From NCBI GenBank assembly GCA_023053685.1, contig JALIGW010000005.1, positions 27,702,501 to 27,766,500 on the forward strand: a stretch of 64,000 nucleotides of DNA, written 5' to 3'. Source of the DNA: Diadophis punctatus similis. Its lineage: Eukaryota; Chordata; Lepidosauria; Squamata; Dipsadidae. Position 1 is the first letter of the stretch; every line of letters begins with the position of its first letter. This document shows positions 10,351 to 22,300 of the stretch, piece by piece. Below the pieces are notes generated by a model, which made no database searches, had not been told where the DNA came from, and saw only the letters and a program-made list of their open reading frames with translations. The position numbers and the translations under genes were made by a program.

Positions 10351-10990
10351 ATAAGGGGAATGACAACTTGAAGCTTGCTGCAGAGTGCATATAATTAGCC
10401 TGCTTTCCCTAATAACAATTGGAATGATTACAGAACTGTGTATTCCATACTTCGCAATGTACTGAAAAAAAGCTAGGAACACTCCAGGAAGAATAGATAT
10501 TGTTGCTGGAGATCTTCAACAGCCAGTTATTAGTAACCAAAAACTACTCAATATAGAGAGGCATAAAGAAAACAAAGTATTGGATTCCATACCCAGTGAC
10601 ATAGCCCAGCAATCTTGTGACTAATGCTGAACTCAGCATGGATTTTGGCTTTTAGTATGCCACTGAACTGATGAATTCCAGTTGGCTGGTTGTTAACATG
10701 TTCTATCAAACATTATTTAGCCTTTGCAAGATCACTGATGAAGCTAATCCACATTGAGCTCAGTACTCCATCTTCCACTTGATTTTAATTAACTTTTTTA
10801 ACCTTCTAGGCTGCTGTCTATAGAAATTCAGCTTTCTTTTCTGACAAATGTCTTCAAGTTTCTAATTTTGGTGTCAAGTGCATATATTTCAAGATAAAGG
10901 AACACTGTTTTGTAATAGTGTTCTCTGTAAATTGTGCTCCTTTTGTTTAGGTGTGCTTGACTTCTGCTACACTCAATCCCGCTCATGAAA
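10351..10990. other. Intergenic stretch
   Basis: No supported gene or repeat family. Confidence 0.4.
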
Positions 10991-11000
10991 GTCAGACTAC

Positions 11001-11003
<3 letters not shown>

Positions 11004-11057
<54 letters not shown>

Positions 11058-11132
11058 ATATACACCTATACCTATACCTATACCTACATACCTACATACC
11101 TACATACCTACATACCTACATACCTACATACC

Positions 11133-11207
<75 letters not shown>

Positions 11208-11236
11208 AATATATAGATAGATAGATAGATAGATAG
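11004..11236. repeat. Compound microsatellite block
   Basis: In order: (TG)n at 11004-11053, CCTATA units, (CTACATAC)n, (CATA)n, (TA)n, a second (TG)n at 11175-11203, and (ATAG)n at 11213-11238. Confidence 0.96.
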
Positions 11237-11466
11237 ATGTTTATTCTGTCGAGTCATCCTGGTGTATGGAAGGAAACATCACAGCTTCCTTTTGCCTTTC
11301 AGCCCCTCTTGGGACCATCCAGGCAGTTTTCTATAGTCGACAAACTATATTGTCTATATCTGTCAACTATAGAAAACTGCCTGGATGGTCCCAAGAGGGG
11401 CCGAAATGCAAAAGGAAGCTGTGATATTTCCTTCCATACACCAGGATGACTCGACAGAATAAACAT
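11237..11466. repeat. 230-bp near-perfect palindrome (MITE-like hairpin)
   Basis: The left arm starts atgtttattctgtcgag and the right arm ends ctcgacagaataaacat. Arms of about 100 bp pair with only about three mismatches around a ~25-bp loop near 11340-11362. It sits directly against an (ATAG)n run, so the target duplication cannot be resolved (TA or AT-rich). High arm identity argues for recent origin or gene conversion. It has no coding capacity. Confidence 0.85.
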
Positions 11467-11496
11467 ATATAACCCTTTCCTGGTGAAGAGCTGATA

Positions 11497-11590
11497 GGGA
11501 AGCTCTTGTGGCCTAGAGGTTAAACTTCTGCCTTACAAGCAGACTGCCCAGGTTCAATTTCCACTACGGGTATGGCTATCTGACGAGAGC
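11497..11590 (+). mobile_element. tRNA-headed SINE fragment
   Basis: The stretch gaagctcttgtggcctagaggttaa followed by ggttcaatttcc has A-box and B-box spacing of a tRNA-derived promoter, similar in the head to the Sauria-type copy at 18112. The body is lost after about 90 bp. Confidence 0.6.
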
Positions 11591-11644
11591 AAAATAGCTC
11601 GAAATAGATCTATAATAGTCTCCCTTTATTTTCATTTATCAGCA

Positions 11645-11715
11645 AAACACACACACACACACATATATGAATATGGATCATCATAGACACACACACACAC
11701 ATACACACACATATG
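11645..11715. repeat. (CA)n with a short tandem duplication
   Basis: Two (CA)n tracts separated by a duplicated atatgaatatggatcatcat segment. Confidence 0.85.
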
Positions 11716-11979
11716 AATATGGATCATCATAGATTAGCCTGGGCTAATGGAGCCAAGCGTGCAGAGACAGGAATATAGAGTGGGGCAATAAACGAATACA
11801 TTCAGTTGCACCGCAATTTCCAAAATGACAATGTTGTGCATTGTTATTTATTCTTGGAAGAATGGATACGCAGGTAAGTGGAGCCTGTTCTAGACATGTT
11901 GTCATTTCAGAGAAATCAACTGAAATACCAGGAGCTTTTCATTTGACTCAAGAACTAACTCCCATAGCTGTACAAGTAG

Positions 11980-12627
11980 CTATATTTATTTATTTATTTA
12001 TTTATTAAAATTTCTATGCCGCCCAACTCCCGAGGGACTCTGGGCGGCTAACAGCAGGTATAGAAATATAATCAATAAAAAACAATTTTAAAAATATATT
12101 AAAATACTATCAATCTTTTAAAAGAACTTTCACTCATACCCCGCCTGCCGGAAGAGCCAAGTTTTTATTGCTTTACGGAAGGCCAGCAGGGTGGGGATAG
12201 TCCTGATCTCTGGAGGGAGTTGGTTCCAAAGGGAGGGGGCTCCCACAGAGAAGGCTCTCCCCCTCGGCCCCGCCAACCGGCATTGCTTGGTCGATGGGAC
12301 CTGGAGGAGACCAACTCTGTGGGACCTAACCGGTCGTAGGGAGGTATGCGGCAGGATGCGGTCCCGAAGATAACCTGGCCCTGAGCCATGTAGGGCTTTA
12401 AAGGTAACGACCAACACCTTAAATTGGATCCGGAGACTAATGGGCAGCCAATGCAGCTGGCGGAGGATCGGTGTTACGTGGGTGCATCTGGGTACACCAC
12501 CATAGCTCGCGCAGCTGCATTTTGCACCAATTGCAGTCGCCGGACACTCTTCAAGGGTAGCCCCATGTAGAGCGCATTGCAGTAATCCAGCCGTGAGGTG
12601 ATAAGGGCATGAGTGACTGTGAGAAGT
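11980..12627 (-). mobile_element. L2-clade LINE 3' end
   Basis: Minus-strand 12417-12130 encodes MLVVTFKALHGSGPGYLRDRILPHTSLRPVRSHRVGLLQ and LWNQLPPEIRTIPTLLAFRKAIKTWLF (shown in parts), nearly identical to the C-terminus of the long L2 ending at 61060. Upstream codons reach about 12620. The tail hairpin (ccgcccaactcccgagggactctgggcggc) and TTTA repeats lie at 11990-12050. It is 5' truncated. Confidence 0.9.
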
Positions 12628-13655
12628 GCCTATATTGGTCTTAGAGGAATTTGATAGCTCAAGAGAGCATAGGAAAAGAAAACAGAATCCACATACAGAA
12701 AGGCACCTTATTCTATAGAATAGAGATCATGAAATTACAAGAATAAAATAGAAGTAACACTTACGTTTCCTTTTGTCTATCTCAATTGAAGAAGCTCACT
12801 TTTGCTAGTTTCAGTTCATCTTTCCTATCCAGAACACCAAACTGGTTGCCTCTATATATTTCCTTTGAATACTTCCACACAAAGAAGACGGTCACATATC
12901 TTCTCATTCAGTTTCATTTATCTATATGCTTGTTTATTTAAACTTGAGTGGGAATTCGTTAACTTCATAAAGTATTTTACTGTCTTGTTCAAAGTCCCAA
13001 GCTTGAGCAATGGCAGGCTGTTTTATAATGAAATATTTAAAAAGTACTTATTTATTCATAGGACATATTTTACTGAAATTAATAAGGACTTTCAGATACA
13101 CTTATGTCATAAAATTTGCAAGCCTTCGTAGATAAAGTCAATAAGCAGATACTGGGGTTTAAACTCACTAGCAACAGATTTGACCTCTTTTTCTCCCTTG
13201 CAACCAGTTGTGCATTTTAGATTTGTGTTTGTTTGACCTTCCAGAATATGTCAATTCAGTTGATGAGCTCATCTCCATCCTGGATGGCTCTAAAATGACT
13301 ATCACTCATGATGGATGCAAAAGCCTACAGTCCTGTCTTGCTCTCACTTAGTACTCTCTTTGTCCTGTTTTAAATCTTACCACTTCCTTGATTTACTCAG
13401 CAAAGTCAATATTTTACAAATAGGGAAAATTGTACAGCCAACTGCTGGCCGTATCCATATTATCCCAACTGTTTAGCTTTCTGATAGCAGGTTATTAATT
13501 ATTAGCACAAAATAGGATTGCAGTTTGTGCAATGGCTTCCAATTCAGTCAGATTCAGACCAATAGCATCAAAGAGTGAAGATATCCAAGACATTAGAATG
13601 GCAATGCATAGAGATAGCCAGCAAGTGCCCAAGTATGCAGCCTAATATATTTTAG
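12628..13655. other. Intergenic stretch
   Basis: No supported gene. The frame at 12802-13131 has no recognisable domain and AT-driven composition. Confidence 0.4.
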
Positions 13656-13658
13656 CTT

Positions 13659-13733
<75 letters not shown>

Positions 13734-13738
13734 TTTTT
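13659..13738. repeat. (ATTT)n microsatellite
   Basis: About 19 tandem units adjoining the tail of the minus-strand L2 fragment, probably grown from that tail. Confidence 0.96.
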
Positions 13739-13739
13739 C

Positions 13740-14030
13740 AAATTTATATGCCGCCCAACTCTGGGTGGCTTACAACAGAGAAAATTGAACAATCAGTAAA
13801 AATAAGATAAAAAAGTTAAAATGCATATAAAAATTAAAAACAATTCTATCAGTCATACAAGGGGTGACCACTTTAATACAATCTAGCTGGTCCCTATCTC
13901 CACGCCTGCCGTAAGAGTCAGGTCTTAATGGCTTTGCGGAAGGCCAACAGGGTGGGGATGGTCCGGCCCTCTGGTGGTAGTTGGTTGCACAGAGTCGGAG
14001 TGACGGATAGGAAATTATTCCCATCAAGAG
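13740..14030 (-). mobile_element. L2-clade LINE 3' end fragment
   Basis: The tail hairpin (gccgcccaactctgggtggc) is followed on the minus strand by degraded C-terminal codons (NYHQRAGPSPPCWPSAK, frame-shifted relative to the copy at 12130). Confidence 0.75.
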
Positions 14031-14440
14031 GTGATATAGGATCTTGCTTCCTTAAAGTCATTCTTACTTAAAAAATAAAACCGAGATTTAATTCTAATTA
14101 ACAAAATATTTATTTCAGTATAAAAGTAATAAAATATAAACATTAATAAGCTATATTTTCTCAGCTAAGAATTCATGTCTGCCTCGGGCGAGGCTCACAA
14201 GAGAAGAAGGAAGGAGGAGACTCCTGGAATGCACACATGCGCAATAATATATATCATATGTCTACTTGATTAGAAAATACAGTAAACCTGGAAATATGGC
14301 AGAGGTGCTCAACTGGCAATATTCACATCGTGACACAGAGCCACCACAGAGAAAGATCGGATTCCCCCTGGATGAATGGTTTCTGTTGCTTTTTTAAAAA
14401 AATTATTTTATGTTCTGTGAGCTGTTTTTTTATATACTGT
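14031..14440. other. Intergenic stretch
   Basis: AT-rich; nothing recognised. Confidence 0.35.
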
Positions 14441-14446
14441 ACTGTT

Positions 14447-14527
14447 CTTATTCATGCTGTACGCCACCCTGAGTCCTACGGGATTGGGCGGCCTATAAGA
14501 ACTTTAAATTAAATTAAATTAAATTAA
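14447..14527 (+). mobile_element. L2 3' tail, plus orientation
   Basis: Contains tacgccaccctgagtcctacg, then gggattgggcggcc, then (AAATT)n, the same terminal structure as at 61170-61222. Confidence 0.7.
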
Positions 14528-14700
14528 AGCTCTCCCTTGCGGTCCCGCCAGCCGACATTGTTTGGCTGAGCGGACCTAAAGGAGAACCTAAAGGATCTAA
14601 GTGGTCGAAGGGAGGTATGTGGTAGAAGGCGGTCCCGAAGATATCCTGATCCTGAGCCATATAGGGCTTTAAAGGTGATAACCAACACCTTGAATTGAAT
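14528..14700 (-). mobile_element. L2 C-terminal fragment, minus orientation
   Basis: Minus-strand codons FKVLVITFKALYGSGSGYLRD and LLPHTSLRPLRSF match the long L2. It abuts the oppositely oriented tail at 14447-14527 with no gap. Confidence 0.75.
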
Positions 14701-15320
14701 TTTCACATGTGATCTATTTAATTTTAAGTGTGCTGCCTTTAAATCTAAGGGCAGTGTATGTTCTTTTATTGTTTTGTTTTGTTTTGAAAACCAATGATTT
14801 ATTAATTGCATGAATTTTATTAACGGATTCTGAATTAATAAAACAAAACAAATGGAAAAAAATTCACCTGTATTGTTTTACCTGTTTTGCTAGGAAATAA
14901 ACATGTTTGCCAGCTATAACTCAACATTACAATATTCGTGTCATGGATAAAATGTCATAGTCTTTGGTTTTCATTAAGGCTATATTTCAAGATAAAGGAA
15001 CAAATGTTAATTCTATGTTTATTCTGCCTTGTATCAAACTTTATAAATAAGGGACACAAGTACGTCTGTGTCACCTACATTACAATCAGTCTTTCAGGTT
15101 AGACCTAGCTCTACCATTAGGCAAAGTGACTCAACTATCATTGACAGCAAAATTTGTATGTCACAAGAATGATAATTAATTGGTCATTATTTTTCCAGAC
15201 TTTTGTAGCCAGAATATAGGTGGGGCAGTGGACTGTATTCATTGCTTTAATACCCACTCCAGTGGACTCTACTTTGCAGTATTTTTTTAATTGCTTTTTT
15301 TCTTTTCTTTACAACATATG
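14701..15320. other. Intergenic stretch
   Basis: AT-rich; no gene or family recognised. Confidence 0.35.
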
Positions 15321-15582
15321 CAGGGGTGAAATGCTCCCGGTTCAGGCGTGCCTGTCGGTGGTCGGAGAGCCAGTCGCAAAGGCAGCGTGAGGCTCCGCCC
15401 ACCCACCCAGACGCCGCCATTTGGGTTCTTTTACCCAAATGCACAGAACACTTTGCGCATGCGCAGAGGGTAAAAGTACCCAAATGGCAGCATCCAGGTT
15501 GGTGGGCGGAGCCTCACGCTGCCTTTGTGACTGGCTCTCCGACGACCGACAGGCATGCCCGAACCGGGAGAATTTCACCATG
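15321..15582. mobile_element. hAT-like foldback MITE, GGTGAAAT family
   Basis: The ends are CAGGGGTGAAATGCTCCCGG and CCGGGAGAATTTCACCATG. The interior, 15345-15565, is a long inverted repeat (arms beginning gcctgtcggtggtcgg). TGCGCATGCGCA lies at 15454-15465. The right terminus is eroded, and I see no matching 8-bp duplication. It is related in its ends to 41999-42251. Confidence 0.75.
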
Positions 15583-16189
15583 TGTCTTTGCGTCCTCATG
15601 CAGTCTACTATACTATTATTTGGAGCAATCATACATGGACAAATTGCTTCTATAAATTTAATTGCATATGCTAACATTGATTTAGTCATTTTTTTATTCC
15701 TTTAGATTAAACTGCTAGAGCAAGAAGGCGGTTTTCCATAAATAAGTTGTTCTGAGGCAGACATTTTAAACATGCCAAGTTTATTTTTTCATTATTTTGC
15801 TTCCCTTCCTACCTTTCCCAGAGAGCTCGGTGTGGCTAACAAGCCCCACGTTCATTTTATTTCCATATTATTTGGTAAGCAGCTGAATATATCCTTCATT
15901 GTGTTTTTGTGCTGTTGTTTTCGTTTGTTTTTTTGGCTCAGCAGATGCCAGACAGCGGTAACACAGCATCTTTAAATATTTATTCGTAGCTTGAATATCT
16001 AACCTGTCTTTTCACACATTAAAAAATGAATTCTCAAGAAGGTGAAGAGCACAAGATGCAAATAAAATGCAAGGTCATAATTAAAAATAGAAAAGGCACT
16101 TAGTTTATTTTGTTTTCTTATTTATTAAAAATAGGTCATCCATACTCCATAATACTCCTGTCAGCATGCAAAATATTAGAAGTAATAAA
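15583..16189. other. Intergenic stretch
   Basis: No supported feature. Confidence 0.35.
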
Positions 16190-16500
16190 AGCATTAAAAA
16201 CAAGACAATAACCATACTCTGTCCAGAAAAAAAGCAATTCCTGCTAACAGATAAAATCCTACATGAGGCTCAACACCCATCATAACAAAGGTGGTTTTCA
16301 GGGATTTCTTAAACAATAGCACATTTTCTGTTGCAGTAACTGGCTCCCCCTTTCTTAACTGAAACACAAAATGCACTCTTTTTGAGTCCCACAGATGATA
16401 TTGTTTAATCAATGGGATTCATTCCACCTATCATACAGAGGGGCAGAAATTATTTAGCCCTATGCCATGAAGGGCTTTATAACTGAAAACTGGATGTTTT
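16190..16500 (-). mobile_element. Old, highly diverged L2-like 3' fragment
   Basis: The minus-strand frame includes FKKSLKTTFVMM, and gaagggctttataactga corresponds to the KALHG region. This is weak similarity to the L2 C-terminus. Family call is tentative. Confidence 0.45.
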
Positions 16501-18095
16501 CCAATGTTGTAATATTGGCTAGATCACAGCCACTCAGGCCATGAAACATTAATGTACTATCATTCTTGGACCATGCAAGAATGACCAATTTTATGGATGC
16601 TCATGAAACAGAACTAGGGCCTATTTCAGTCTAAGGAAGTATTTGTCTCTTTCAGTTGTTTAATACTTAGTGTATGTGTCATCTTTCCAGAATCTGGAGA
16701 GAAGTAAATAATTGACTTGTGCTTTGGATAATAGGTTGACCTCCAATTTGTATTTATTGTATTTAACAAATTAACAGCACTTAATTGAGCAACCAAATGG
16801 TTTAATTAGAACCTTTTGGTGACTGTACATAACTTTTGTAAGAGTTATGGAGCTTCCAAATAGTGGGATTGCACTATATTTGAGTCAGGGTACAATACTG
16901 AAGGGAAATTTGATGAGCTTTCTTTGTGTTTCTTTTACTTGTTATATGCTTTTTTAAATATTTTTCAACTGTCGTTTTCATCCATGTTCACATCAGAATG
17001 GTCCGTTCACTTTTCAGTAGTTCCCACAAAGTTCTGAGGGGTGTCTAAAGTAACTGAGAAACAAATATCAGCCTAGGACTGCACGTTACTCATTTCTGAA
17101 CTAAGTAGTAATGAAAAGTTATGTTCAACTTCTTACCAAATTTACAGGATTAATTTTTTTTTGACAGAATCTCAAACTGATGATATTAACTTAATTTGTT
17201 ATGTAAGGTGATGGATGATCTCATAAAAGGATAGACTCTATAAGTCATGTTGTTTAATGGTTTAAGCTCTCTGAAATAGAAATTAATGAACTGTCTAAAG
17301 AAATGTATAGCCATTCTCTCAATTCCAAAACTTCTGGTTGAAGGAATATGAATATATCTAGTTGTATAAATTGGTAATCTAAAAAATATCACCCATGATG
17401 GAAAAATATAGCAAAAAAAAGTCCATTAGTCAAGGAATGCACTACAAACAGATAAGGTACATGTACACAATAAGTAACAATTATGATAAAGCTGAATCAG
17501 TATATATTTAACTGTTTGAAATTGAATGTATATGTATATGTACATATTCAATTTCAACAAGTAGTCAAACTTGGTTATTTTGGACAATGTCTAGAGGCTT
17601 CTAGATAGTAATATTTGTGGTCCAAGAGATTGTTTAATACCAGTGCATAAAATACCACATAACAGTAATTCACCTTAAGGCCAGATCTTCACTTACATTC
17701 TATATTTCTATTACTGCACATGCTAAGCAAGAAAATTTTAAACATTTGATCTAGTATTTTCCCTTTCAATAATCTCTGCTTTCTGCACAGTTATGCTTAA
17801 TACATCAGGCTATTTTGAGGATTGTTTGTTTCAATCCCATCAATCCCTCTTCAGCCTACCATTCACAAAATATATGTCCATATTTTCCAGTTCTTAAATT
17901 AAGGCTTCAATGTAACATCCACTTTACATATTTTAAAAAAAACCATTTGGAATGACAAGTCAAGACAAATTATTACTTCTTTAAGGTAACCTTAGGCTTC
18001 TCAAAGTTGTCTCCCAAGTCCAAATTGCAATCCACTAAATTCAGCAGAATGGTTGCATATGGTCAAATACTAAACATAATTGTATCCCCTTAAAC
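16501..18095. other. AT-rich intergenic stretch
   Basis: No gene. A short hairpin at about 17517-17556 pairs gaaattgaat with attcaatttc. Confidence 0.4.
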
Positions 18096-18111
18096 GTAAT
18101 ACGGATACAAT

Positions 18112-18340
18112 GAGCAGCATGGTGGCCTAGAGATGGAGCTCTTGCCTCACAATCAGGAGGCTGTGACTTTGATCCCAAGTAGTGTCAGATGTTTCTCTCT
18201 CTGGGTGCAGAGAGAAAATATCTGCTGCGAACTCTGCATAGGCATCAGGAAGGGCATCCAGCCAGTAAATGCTTAGCTCCATTCAGTCGCCCTAACTCCA
18301 AGTGCAAGTGATTACAGGTAGGTCATTATAAGAAAAAAAA
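18112..18340 (+). mobile_element. Sauria-type SINE with target-site duplication
   Basis: The tRNA-like head has an A box (tggtggcctagagatgg) and a B box region (ctttgatcc). A body with gcagagagaaaatatctgctgc follows, then the RTE/BovB-type end (tcaggaagggcatccagcc) and an A-rich tail. Flanks GTAATACGGATACAAT (18096-18111) and GTAATATGGATACAAT (18341-18356) match at 15 of 16 bases, a duplication typical of LINE-mediated insertion. The family is mobilised by BovB machinery (established knowledge). Confidence 0.88.
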
Positions 18341-18356
18341 GTAATATGGATACAAT

Positions 18357-18658
18357 ATTGAGCTATAGTTCTGCATTAACAGAATGGAATCAGACTACTT
18401 TGGGTTCATTTAGTCCAATATTTTGATATATAAAGGGGAGAGAAATTTGGTGGTTTTACTTGCATTTTGCACTAATTAAGTTTAGTAAATCTTCCTGATC
18501 CCAAATTTTCCTTATTGTCTTTAATCTTTATTATGATTAATAAAAAAAATAAGCTATTCTGGTTTAAAGTTGAAGTTTTTTTCCTCTATGTAAGATTAAA
18601 ATTTGATACATTTCAGTTTTAAACTGCATTTATAGGGGGGGAAATGTCTCTGATCATT
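18357..18658. other. AT-rich spacer
   Basis: Nothing recognised between the SINE and the hAT MITE. Confidence 0.35.
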
Positions 18659-18666
18659 ATCTCAAG

Positions 18667-18976
18667 CAGAGGTGGGTTGCTACCGGTGCGGCCCACTCTA
18701 CAGTACTGGTAGCGGCCAGCAGATTGCGCTGTTTGCACGCGCTCGCTCCGGTGCTGTATTTTTGGGCGATTTTGCTACTGCGCATGCGCGAAAGCAAAAT
18801 CTCGCCAAAATCACACATGCGCATCCCCTCATGAGATTTTGGTGAGATTTTGCTTCCACGCATGCACAGAAGCAAAATCGTGCAAGGGGGCATGTGCGCG
18901 TAGCGAGCACGTGCACCAAACGTGGCGATGCACGCGCAGAGCTCCACTAGCGAGGTAAGAGAGCAACCCGCCCCTG
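18667..18976. mobile_element. hAT-type MITE, GGTGGGTTC family
   Basis: The ends are CAGAGGTGGGTTGCTACCGG and GCAACCCGCCCCTG. A perfect 8-bp duplication, ATCTCAAG, lies at 18659-18666 and 18977-18984. It has TGCGCATGCGCG at 18779-18790 and a GAG/GTAAGA donor-like site with GT at 18955. Confidence 0.93.
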
Positions 18977-18984
18977 ATCTCAAG

Positions 18985-20231
18985 CAATGTGTTCAGGTCA
19001 AAGTTTATAACTCTTTATGCATCATCTATAAGTTTTTTTGTGATTCTTTTTCAAGCCATAATTTAAGAAACTTTTTTAGAACTTTAAATAATTTGTTTCT
19101 GAGGATACCAACAGACATGACTTTAGATAATATTTGATTGTCAAAGTTTTGATAGTCAAGCATAGATATCTTTGAATCATTGTTCAAACACATTTTCCCC
19201 ATGTATACTTTATAGCATGTTTTTTAAAAAAATATTGACAAGATTTAGTTCAGTCAAATTACTTCTATTAAATTCTTCTCAAAGGAGGAAAAACACAGGT
19301 AAAAGAATTAGCTTTCCTTTTCAAACACTGATCTATAAGTACTGATTTATAAAGGTTAGATTAAGTGATAAGAGCAAAATGTTATATTTTACAGCAGACT
19401 AAATATATTTTTTAATGAGATCTTGGGTAACAATTCAGAAATGAAGATCATTAGCTCTGGAAATGACACTTTCAAACAGCTGTTTAAACAGAAGCATCCA
19501 CTTAGCTTCTGTGATTTTTATTATTACAATATGTATTTTATTATTACAATATGTATTTTTCTTTTGCTTCCATAATGAATGTTACTTTGTGATGGGAAGA
19601 AACAGACAAAACTTTGTGAATGTCTTCCTGGTTATGTAACCTATTAATGTCCAAGATATATTATAATTAATATGGAGTAAATAACTTAGTTATTTTAATA
19701 CAGCTGTTTCTAACCCAGTTGCTGGGTAGTTTGTCCTAGAGATCATGCAGCAATTTTCTACATATTTTAATAAATAAGTAAAGCTCATTTAGGTCTGCCA
19801 CAAATATTAGCACTTCTGATGTTCCAAATCAATGCAGTATTCCATTAGCATCCATTTCAATAGTCAGAGTCTTTAGTCAAAATATCAGATTGCAGTCAGC
19901 AAGGAAGCAGCACCAGCCATGTGAAAAAGGGAAAATGAGTATGCAAATCACTCTGTATGAATATATATACTGGAAAAAAAGAGAGAACTTGGCATGGCAG
20001 GTGTGATGCGATGATGCATTTAGGCATGTGAAATGGGGATTTGAAAACGTAACCGTTTATTTGGTAGACCATCCCCCAAAATCAGCATAACAAGCAAGTA
20101 GATTTATTAATTTTAAAAAAGCACAGATAGATGTGTCCTGACCAATGAGAATGAGGTTCTTTATCAAAGAAGTTAAAGAGAAAACTTTAAAAATGAGGCT
20201 TAAATTGATCCCAATGGAGAGATTGCAGTTC
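18985..20231. other. AT-rich intergenic stretch
   Basis: No gene. A ~20-bp unit with ttattattacaatatgtatt is duplicated in tandem at about 19516-19558. Confidence 0.4.
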
Positions 20232-21557
20232 GTCTAGCACAGGGGTGGCCAAACCGTGGCGCATGCGCCAAACGTGGCGCATTGGATGATTGCAAGTGGC
20301 GCATTGCAATCATCCAACAGACAGAAAAGGCTGACGCTTATTATGCAGGAAGAAGGGGATCGGACAATAAGAAGGTCGGAATCACTTTCGCTCGCTAAAA
20401 TTTAGCGAGCGAAACTGATTCTAACCTTATTGTCCGATCCCCTTCCTGCTTAATTCTGGAGAGAGCGCGCAGTTCAAACTCCGGCAGTGACGAAACGAAG
20501 CGACAAAGTTGGCTCTTCTATGACTTGTGGACTTCAACTCCCAGAATTCCTGAGCCAATCATGCTAGCTCAGGAAGTCTGGGAGTTAAAGTCCACGAGTC
20601 ATAGAAGCGAATAGCAGAGGAGGAAGTAGTCAGTCACAAGCGCCGGCCCCCTGTGGAGCGTCTGGAGTGGGATCAATTTACACCAGCCACCCGTTTCTGA
20701 GGAGCAAGCTTCAGAGAAGGGACTTCTTGGGAAAACTGCCGTTGCTGCAGAGCAAGCTTCAGAGAAGGGACGTCTTTGGAAACCTGCGCTTGGTGAGTTT
20801 CTTTTAATTCGTTGTTGTTCTTGTGAAAGTATGGGGTTTTGAGTGCAGTATGGGGTTTGAAATTACCCAATACCTTTGCACACTGAGGCATGGCATAAAA
20901 AGAATGGAGCAGTACATGTTTCCATAAAAGAATCCAACAAGTATTTTGCACAGGACTTCCCCATAATTACATTCTCTTCTAAAACATCCAAAATATATTG
21001 CCAATTTCTTGTTCCAGCAATTTTTTAGTATCACTAAAAAAACTCACTGGAAATTAGAGGGAAGATTTTAAAATCTCAATACATATACAAACTTTTAAAT
21101 ATAAACCAATGACTTGATAGAACATTATTATTATTGATATACATTTTATATTGCTATATTATTTTCATAATGTAAATTACTGAAAGAGGTGCATAAGCAT
21201 ATTGCACATGCTCCATTTGTAGTAATTTTACTTCCAAAGAAAACATAAGAGGTAGCCCTTTGAATATAAATAGAGCTAATATTAAAAACAATATTCTAGA
21301 AATATAAGCAATCTCATACTATTCTTTTTTAAATTAATCATTTCTGATATATAATAGTTAAATGGACATTTGTAATATTTTATTTCTTCCCAGCTGGCCT
21401 TAAAACTGGCTTTGCACCATTACTAAGCACTGAGCTAAAAGTCTGCCCTATTTAACTAAACAATTTTCATTGAAGAAACAAAAAAGGAAAGATCTGTAAA
21501 GTAATGAATGATCCTATTAGTTCCACCAGACTAAAATCATATATTCTATGTATGACT

Positions 21558-21672
21558 CAGGGGTGGCCAAACTATGGTTCTTTGAGGACCTGTGGACTTC
21601 AACTCCCATAATTCCTGGTTATGGGAGTTGAAGTCCACAGATCCTCAAAGAACCATAGTTTGGCCACCCCTG
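21558..21672. mobile_element. Palindromic hAT MITE nested in the 2.1-kb hAT element
   Basis: An almost perfect inverted repeat with ends CAGGGGTGGCCAAACTATGG and CCATAGTTTGGCCACCCCTG, and the core GTGGACTTCAACTCCCA. Flanks GTATGACT and CGATAGAT do not match, so either the duplication decayed or it arrived as part of the host element. Confidence 0.82.
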
Positions 21673-21912
21673 CGATAGATCCAGTTGTTGCCATTAATAT
21701 GGTAAGCAATTTTCAGAGGGAACCAGATTACGAAAAGGAGATCTGCCAGAGCCAAATTAGCCATATAGTGATGGATTCCTTGCGCCTACTTATTTTTTTT
21801 AAATAGGTGTCATAACTGAACCCATCTTAATATTTTCAACACAAAACTGATCTCAGTTCAGTTCGTACAGCCTATGCTTAATTTCCTGTTATCCATTACA
21901 GTGCAAAAGAAA

Positions 21913-22080
21913 ATGACCAAAAGAAGCCACGAAAGTGATTGTAAGCGTGAATTCAATGAACAGTGGGAAAATGAGTTGCTATTTATATCAAGTTCATCAG
22001 GAAAACCGTTTTGTATTGTTTGTGAAAGTACTCTCGTCCAAGAGATTATTTCTAACTATTGTAGATTGGTGCTCCAATAA
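21913..22080 (+). pseudogene. hAT transposase N-terminal remnant
   Basis: The frame from the ATG at 21913 reads MTKRSHESDCKREFNEQWEN, then LLFISSSSGKPFCIVCEST, then ends after about 55 residues. The basic start, the F-N-x-x-W block and the GKPxCxxC pair resemble the N-terminal zinc-finger (BED/ZnF) region of hAT transposases and domesticated relatives such as ZBED and GTF2IRD2-like proteins (family knowledge). The later His ligands and the whole catalytic domain are missing. The location inside a TIR- and TSD-bounded hAT element supports the call. Confidence 0.62.
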
Positions 22081-22227
22081 ACGTGTCTTTGGAAATGGCG
22101 TAAATTAATTAATTGAATTGCGTGATTGAGTTATTCCTTTTCTTCCCTTAAGCAAAGCAGATCCTACCCCTATCCCTATTTTACAACCCCAAACGCAAAA
22201 GTAAGAAGGTAAAAAACGTGCTTGAGT

Positions 22228-22300
22228 TGTATGGCCGCCCTGAGTCCTACGGGAGTGGGGCGGCATACAAAAATGAACAAATAAATAAATAAATAAATAA
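22228..22300 (+). mobile_element. L2 3' tail nested in the hAT element
   Basis: Contains tggccgccctgagtcctacg, then ggagtggggcggcataca, then (AAAT)n, the terminal hairpin and tail of the L2 family. Confidence 0.75.

Noticed and set aside
10951..11220. Cys-Val and Tyr-rich repeat frames resembling low-complexity proteins
   Set aside because: Pure microsatellite translation of (TG)n and related units.
15313..15592. 8-bp duplication around the GGTGAAAT-type MITE
   Set aside because: AACATATG on the left does not match the right flank; the right terminus is eroded.
17517..17557. Short hairpin as a miRNA precursor
   Set aside because: The stem is only about a dozen pairs plus AT-rich dinucleotide repeats, too weak without expression data.
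21550..21680. 8-bp duplication around the nested MITE
   Set aside because: Flanks GTATGACT and CGATAGAT agree at only a few positions, so I do not claim one.
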